Positions 22,781 through 26,180 of a stretch of DNA of 26,180 nt are shown here, in pieces; position 1 is the first letter of the stretch; every line of letters starts with the position of its first letter. The position numbers were made by a program, and so were the translations under genes. This DNA comes from CAURMH01 sp963525745 (GTDB taxonomy: Bacteria; Pseudomonadota; Gammaproteobacteria; Enterobacterales; Pasteurellaceae), in NCBI GenBank assembly GCA_963525745.1, contig CAURMH010000018.1, forward strand, positions 1 through 26,180, written 5' to 3'. The notes beneath the pieces are model-generated. The model saw nothing but the letters and a program-made list of their open reading frames with translations, did no database searches and had not been told where the DNA came from.

Positions 22781-23080
22781 TTACTCCAACTGCAACACGA
22801 TCTTTCCGTCCTCAAAACTAAATCCGCGTACAACATATTCGCCGGTTTTTGTCGTGATGACATCGCCAAGTTTCGGCTTGTAGCCGGACGCCCGGAAAAG
22901 TGTCAGCGTGCGAGTTGTACCGTTAATTAAGTAATCATCGCTATAATTTCCGCCCATCACTTTTGGCGTCTCATCAAGCACCGCTTTATACTTTTTGCCG
23001 TTAATCACATAGACGGACATCATGACATCGGTTATAACGTTGTCCGCCCGTGTTAACGCGTTATCAAACGGACTAGACAT
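22781..23080 (-). CDS. Head-tail joining protein (FII-like)
   Basis: A 99-aa protein. The start overlaps the end of the DUF2190-like gene by 8 bases, and Z follows 2 bases after its stop. Position and size match lambda FII, the head-tail connector. Sequence hints are VYVINGKKYKAVLDE, a small beta barrel, and DVITTKTGEYVVRGFSFEDGKIVLQL. Assignment depends mainly on gene order. Confidence 0.72.
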   Translation of the reverse strand: MSSPFDNALTRADNVITDVMMSVYVINGKKYKAVLDETPKVMGGNYSDDYLINGTTRTLTLFRASGYKPKLGDVITTKTGEYVVRGFSFEDGKIVLQLE

Positions 23081-23393
23081 TGATTTTCACGTCAACCGTT
23101 TCAGTCGCTACGCCGCTTTCACGCCACGCAATACCTAAGCGTTTATTGCTGCCTGCGGCAATCGTTGCACCATCAGCGGACCAGTAAACGACCGCACCTT
23201 GTTTGATGTCATCCGCCGCTTTTGCCTTAACGGTAAATACCCCAGTGGTTAACCCCACGCCCACGCCGTTTTTTTCGACGTCGGTTACGGCAATTGCGGC
23301 AAGATTTTCCTGCATCACCACATCACCGGATTTAACCGTGGCGACAGCGGTAAAGCGCACGATGTTTCCGTCTTGTACATAATTTTTAGCCAT
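23073..23393 (-). CDS. DUF2190-type capsid decoration/cement protein
   Basis: A 106-aa protein: MAKNYVQDGNIVRFTAVATVKSGDVVMQENLAAIAVTDVEKNGVGVGLTTGVFTVKAKAADDIKQGAVVYW. The opening (YVQ.G..I..TA.A.V.SGDVV) and G.A...A..G..V.V...GVF.V pattern are those of DUF2190/capsid cement proteins. It lies directly after the capsid gene, separated by a terminator, as expected for an abundant head protein. Confidence 0.87.
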   Translation of the reverse strand: MAKNYVQDGNIVRFTAVATVKSGDVVMQENLAAIAVTDVEKNGVGVGLTTGVFTVKAKAADDIKQGAVVYWSADGATIAAGSNKRLGIAWRESGVATETVDVKINV

Positions 23394-23421
23394 ATTTATT
23401 TAATCCTTTGATTTAGATAAT

Positions 23422-23456
23422 AAAAAACCGCACCTAAAAAGTGCGGTCGTTTTTTT
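23422..23456. terminator. Terminator after the capsid gene (bidirectional)
   Basis: ACCGCAC-N7-GTGCGGT stem with T runs on both strands (six T on the minus side, seven on the plus side); one arm is part of an uptake sequence (23439-23447). Confidence 0.85.
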
Positions 23457-23469
23457 AAGGCGTTTTTAG

Positions 23470-24999
23470 TTACTTGTTGGTAACTTTAACAACACCGCGA
23501 TAATCAATCACATTCACGCCGGCGTCAATGCGGACTTTTGTTGCGACACCGTCAACGGTAAAGCCGTTTTGTTGCTCCATATACGGCGTGTCGATGCCGT
23601 CTAAGTAAGAGACTTCGATCGCTTCTTTGTTGATTAAGTACCAAGATTTCGGATCGGCGACTTGTAAGCGCGCTGATTTAATCGGCGGCACAATGTCGCG
23701 GATTGGGTTAATAATGCCGGCGTTAATATCCGCCCCTTCCACGCTCGCAGAACCTAAAACTTGTTTAGCGCGAGTATAAAGTGAGGTAGGCAACAGCATA
23801 AATTCCGGCTCAATCGCCAACGGCTCGCCGCGTGTATTGACAAAGCTGTTCATTAATTGGATTGCTTTATCAATGTTGGTTACGTCTAACGCCGCGCCAG
23901 TTAAGGTGTTTTTGTGAGACGCGTCAAATAACGCTTTGCCGTCTTGTGCGATGGCGTTACCGGTCAACAAGGCAAACACTAATTTGGCGATGGTTGCGCG
24001 GGCCGCTTGTCCCATTTTTTCAGGGATTTTTGTCAACAAGTGCATATCATCGTTTAAGATTGCTTGGCGGGTAATGCTAAACAACTGACCGTAAGTAGCC
24101 AATGCAACTTGTGCGCCTTCGTCGCCGATGGTGCCGTAGGTGTATTCTTCACCTTCGCCCACTTCCGGCAAGTAGCCAAAATCGCCCAAGCCGACACGTT
24201 TCGCCGCGCGGAAATCGGTTAAGATGCCGCGTGAGGTAAATTGGTCAAAGTTTTCGGTGGCAGTTTCCCAACCTTTAAGCAGGGATTTGTGCGCCACATC
24301 AATCAAGATTTGGCCAAAATCAGAACTGGAGTGCGTAAACGCCAAGCCAACCATGCTCATTGCGTTATGACCACTAACACCGATACCACGATCAACCAGA
24401 GACGCACGGGCAAGCTCACGCAAGGTCATTGCGTTGTAGGCGTTATCTTTGGCGTTAGCTTTGTCTTTGTCAATACCGGCACGGGCTAACAAAGATTGTT
24501 TCACGCTGTCACCAACAATATTACCGTTGCCGGCGTAAGGGGTGGCAGTTGCACTTGGGGTTGTACCGGCACCCAATTTAGCTAACAATTTGTCTTTGGC
24601 TTGCTCGGCGGTGATAGTTAAATCACCCAAGCACTCCACCAGCAAATCATTGTGAGTTGCACCAAATGGCGCAAACACGGCTTTAATGTCGGCATTGCGT
24701 TTGTTCATTGCGGCTTGTACTTGCGCGGTATTATCTACCGGCGCAGCAGGCGCTTGATTCACCGGCGCGGCCGGTGCCGCAGGTTCCAGTTGCGCTGGTT
24801 TCGCCGGGGTTGCTGTTGCTTGTGGTGCGGCTGCACCCGCGTTGCCTTGTGGCTTAAACAACATGTCTTTAATTGCTTTTGGCATATTTTCAAGGTCCTC
24901 TAATTTTCGTGATTTAATAGATGCCATCGCCACAAGTGGTTCGGCTAATTTGTCAGCAAAGCCTTGTTCAACGCACTCTTTTGCCGTGAGCCAAGATTG
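23470..24999 (-). pseudogene. Prohead protease-major capsid fusion, 5' end deleted
   Basis: The C-terminal part, about 330 residues, is a Mu-gpT-like major capsid protein (TLRELARASLVDRGIG, FDQFTSRGILTDFRAAKRVGLGDFGYLPEVGEGEEYTYG, NTRGEPLAIEPEFMLLP). It is preceded by an Ala/Pro-rich linker and the last residues of a ClpP-type protease (SWLTAKECVEQGFADKL). Fused protease-capsid genes are common in such phages. The rest of the protease, with its catalytic Ser and His, is missing: upstream of about 25,000 the frame runs into DNA that codes on the other strand for a Sak4-like protein. A hybrid frame from TTG 25158 could still be translated, but it lacks a protease. Confidence 0.88.
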
Positions 25000-25344
25000 C
25001 CGGCACACAAACGCGTGTACATTCTCGCCCATACGCAAAATGACGATTATGGCCGCACAAAAATTAAAACCATTGGCAAAATGTTGGACGAAAAAATCAC
25101 CTTGGAAGGAATGTTCACCATTTGCCTGCGCACGCACGTAAAAGACGACGCATATCAATTTTCCACCCCAAATAACGGCTCTGACACCGTAAAAAGCCCA
25201 ATGGGCTTATTTGAGCAGGATTTCATCGATAACGATTTAGCCGCAATCGACCGTATTATTTGTGATTACTACGGCATTTCTGAAAGTGCGGTAGAAAATC
25301 ACGAAGAAAACTCAACCCAACAACCAGCCACAGGAGAAAACTAA
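25000..25344 (+). pseudogene. 3' remnant of a Sak4-like phage recombination ATPase
   Basis: The encoded end KRVYILAHTQNDDYGRTKIK, then TIGKMLDEKITLEGMFTICL, then TQ/TP-NNGSDTVKSPMGLFEQ, matches the C-terminal half of RecA-like AAA/Sak4 single-strand annealing ATPases of Pasteurellaceae phages. The Walker A half is absent. The frame begins within a few bases of where the protease coding on the other strand stops, so it has been cut by the same event. It ends 1 base before the next ORF (stop TAA 25342-25344), which confirms operon pairing with the SSB-like gene. Confidence 0.8.
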
Positions 25345-25345
25345 A

Positions 25346-25966
25346 ATGGCAACCATGTTTACTTATAACCAAGAACAAGCGGTAAAAGGCGGACAATCCA
25401 GCTTCATCAGCGAAACCGGCGCATACGTGGGCAAAATTCTTGCTGCTAAATACACTAAATCGCAAGGTGGTGCACAAGCAATGGAATTCTCCATTGAAAC
25501 CGATGATGGGCAGCAAGGAAATTATCTTTCCGTTTACTACAAGGCTAAAGACGGGAGCGATCTTTCAAGTGGCTTAAATATGGTTCAAGCAATTATGGGT
25601 GTAACCGGTGTAAAAGAACTCACCATAAAACGCCAAGGTAACGACGATATTGCGCCGGAGCTCACCAATAAACGGATTGGCTTGTTTTTACAGAAAGAGC
25701 TTATCACTAAAAATGACGGTTCGGAAAGTTATCGTCTACAAATCCTTTGCCCGTTTAGCCCTGTTTCGCAAAAAACGCTTGCGGAGCATTTAAACAACGA
25801 AGAACCGAAACGCATTCAGTGGTTACTTGAACATACACAAGATAACCGCGCGAAAAACACGCGCCAAGAACAATATCAAGCACAACATTAATACTACCAG
25901 TCTACTCAATCTGCCGGCGTTCCACCACAAGACAACGGCACGTTTGATGACGATATTCCGTTTTGA
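25346..25966 (+). pseudogene. Phage SSB-like protein, C-terminal tail cut off by TAA
   Basis: The first frame, 181 aa (25346-25891), begins MATMFTYNQEQAVKGGQSSF and continues with an OB-like beta-rich core (AMEFSIETDDGQQGNYLSVYY). Its position after a Sak4-like gene fits a single-stranded DNA-binding partner. The stop is TAA at 25889-25891. The same frame continues with 24 more residues ending GTFDDDIPF and TGA at 25964-25966. DDDIPF is the acidic tip of SSB proteins that recruits partner enzymes. So a nonsense change (perhaps from CAA) has removed it. The OB-domain protein may still be made. Family name (DUF669-like or SSB-like) is inferred from sequence pattern. Confidence 0.82.
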
Positions 25967-26010
25967 ATTCTATATACTTGAATCTTGTAAAAAATAAATC
26001 ATTAAAACCT

Positions 26011-26041
26011 AGAGAAACCTTATATAACAAGGTTTCTCTTT
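26011..26041 (+). terminator. Terminator after the recombination genes
   Basis: A perfect 11-bp stem (AGAGAAACCTT / AAGGTTTCTCT, 7-nt loop) ends in TT directly against the IS end at 26042. The T run may have been interrupted by the insertion. Confidence 0.75.
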
Positions 26042-26180
26042 GGGGCTGTACTAGATAACTAAACTCCCCTTAATCAATTGTTTCAAAAAGTAAATTTGAG
26101 ATTTTATTTCATTGTGATTAAAACACCATTCACATTCCTTCAAATACAGCTCAAATGCGCGTTAGAAATGCCGTTAAATT
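26042..26180 (-). mobile_element. IS1016-like (IS1595 family) insertion sequence, end only
   Basis: The element begins GGGGCTGTACTAGATAAC, typical of IS1016-group terminal repeats. On the minus strand a frame ends FELYLKECEWCFNHNEIKSQ...QLIKGSLVI before TAG (26051-26053), matching the end of IS1016-type transposases. Just before it, FNGISNAH is found in a different frame: one T seems to be missing from a T run at about 26152-26155, so the transposase is frameshifted near its end. The rest lies outside the window. Confidence 0.82.
26051..26180 (-). pseudogene. IS1016-like transposase C-terminal part, frameshifted
   Basis: The DDE transposase is partial because the window ends. FNGISNAH and FELYLKECEW are adjacent in intact relatives but here need a one-base insertion to be joined (GCGCATTTGAGC instead of four T). 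If real and not a sequencing error, this copy cannot make normal transposase. Confidence 0.65.

Noticed and set aside
24964..25158. Overlapping genes on both strands at the capsid/Sak4 junction
   Set aside because: The overlap is an artefact of the deletion: each strand makes family sense on only one side of about 25,000.

Overview
The window looks like chromosome of a Pasteurellaceae bacterium, most likely Aggregatibacter or a close Haemophilus relative. The evidence is the family-type housekeeping genes (rpoC, sodC, gor), at least 16 exact copies of the Hin-type DNA uptake sequence AAGTGCGGT/ACCGCACTT, an IS1016-like IS end, and moderate base composition rather than the very AT-rich make-up of H. 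influenzae. The species is an inference.

Layout. 1-2982: 3' part of rpoC and its terminator. 2983-3577: non-coding stretch holding a decayed IS3-type transposase fragment and a candidate sodC terminator. 3578-5763: sodC (periplasmic Cu,Zn superoxide dismutase) and gor (glutathione reductase), both on the minus strand, with a good sigma70 promoter upstream of gor. 5839-5887: a 49-nt copy of the 3' half of tRNA-Arg(UCU). I read this as the left attachment site of a prophage that fills the rest of the window.

Prophage. From about 5888 to the right edge lies a lambda-like siphophage prophage. The late genes run on the minus strand from capsid (right) to tail tip (left): capsid, a DUF2190-like cement protein, a head-tail joining protein, Z, U, V, G/GT chaperones (joined by a -1 frameshift site), H (tape measure), M, L, K, I, J. 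Non-structural cargo sits between them: higBA-1 beyond J; hicAB between K and L; and an island of two small membrane proteins, higBA-2 and a Rha-like regulator between H and the chaperones. Each toxin-antitoxin module has its own palindromic operator-promoter.

State of the prophage. It appears defective. Tape-measure codon 11 is TAA. The protease-capsid gene is cut near 25,000 and fused tail-to-tail with the 3' part of a Sak4-like recombination ATPase on the plus strand. This is what a single deletion removing portal, terminase, lysis, replication and immunity genes would leave. The next gene, an SSB-like protein, has an in-frame TAA that removes its acidic DDDIPF tail. The end of an IS1016-like element follows directly. 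The three TA modules may help explain why the remnant is retained. No single unprecedented system is certain. The best candidates for new biology are the terminator-flanked membrane-protein/HigBA/Rha island inside the tail operon and the stacking of three TA modules in one decaying prophage.
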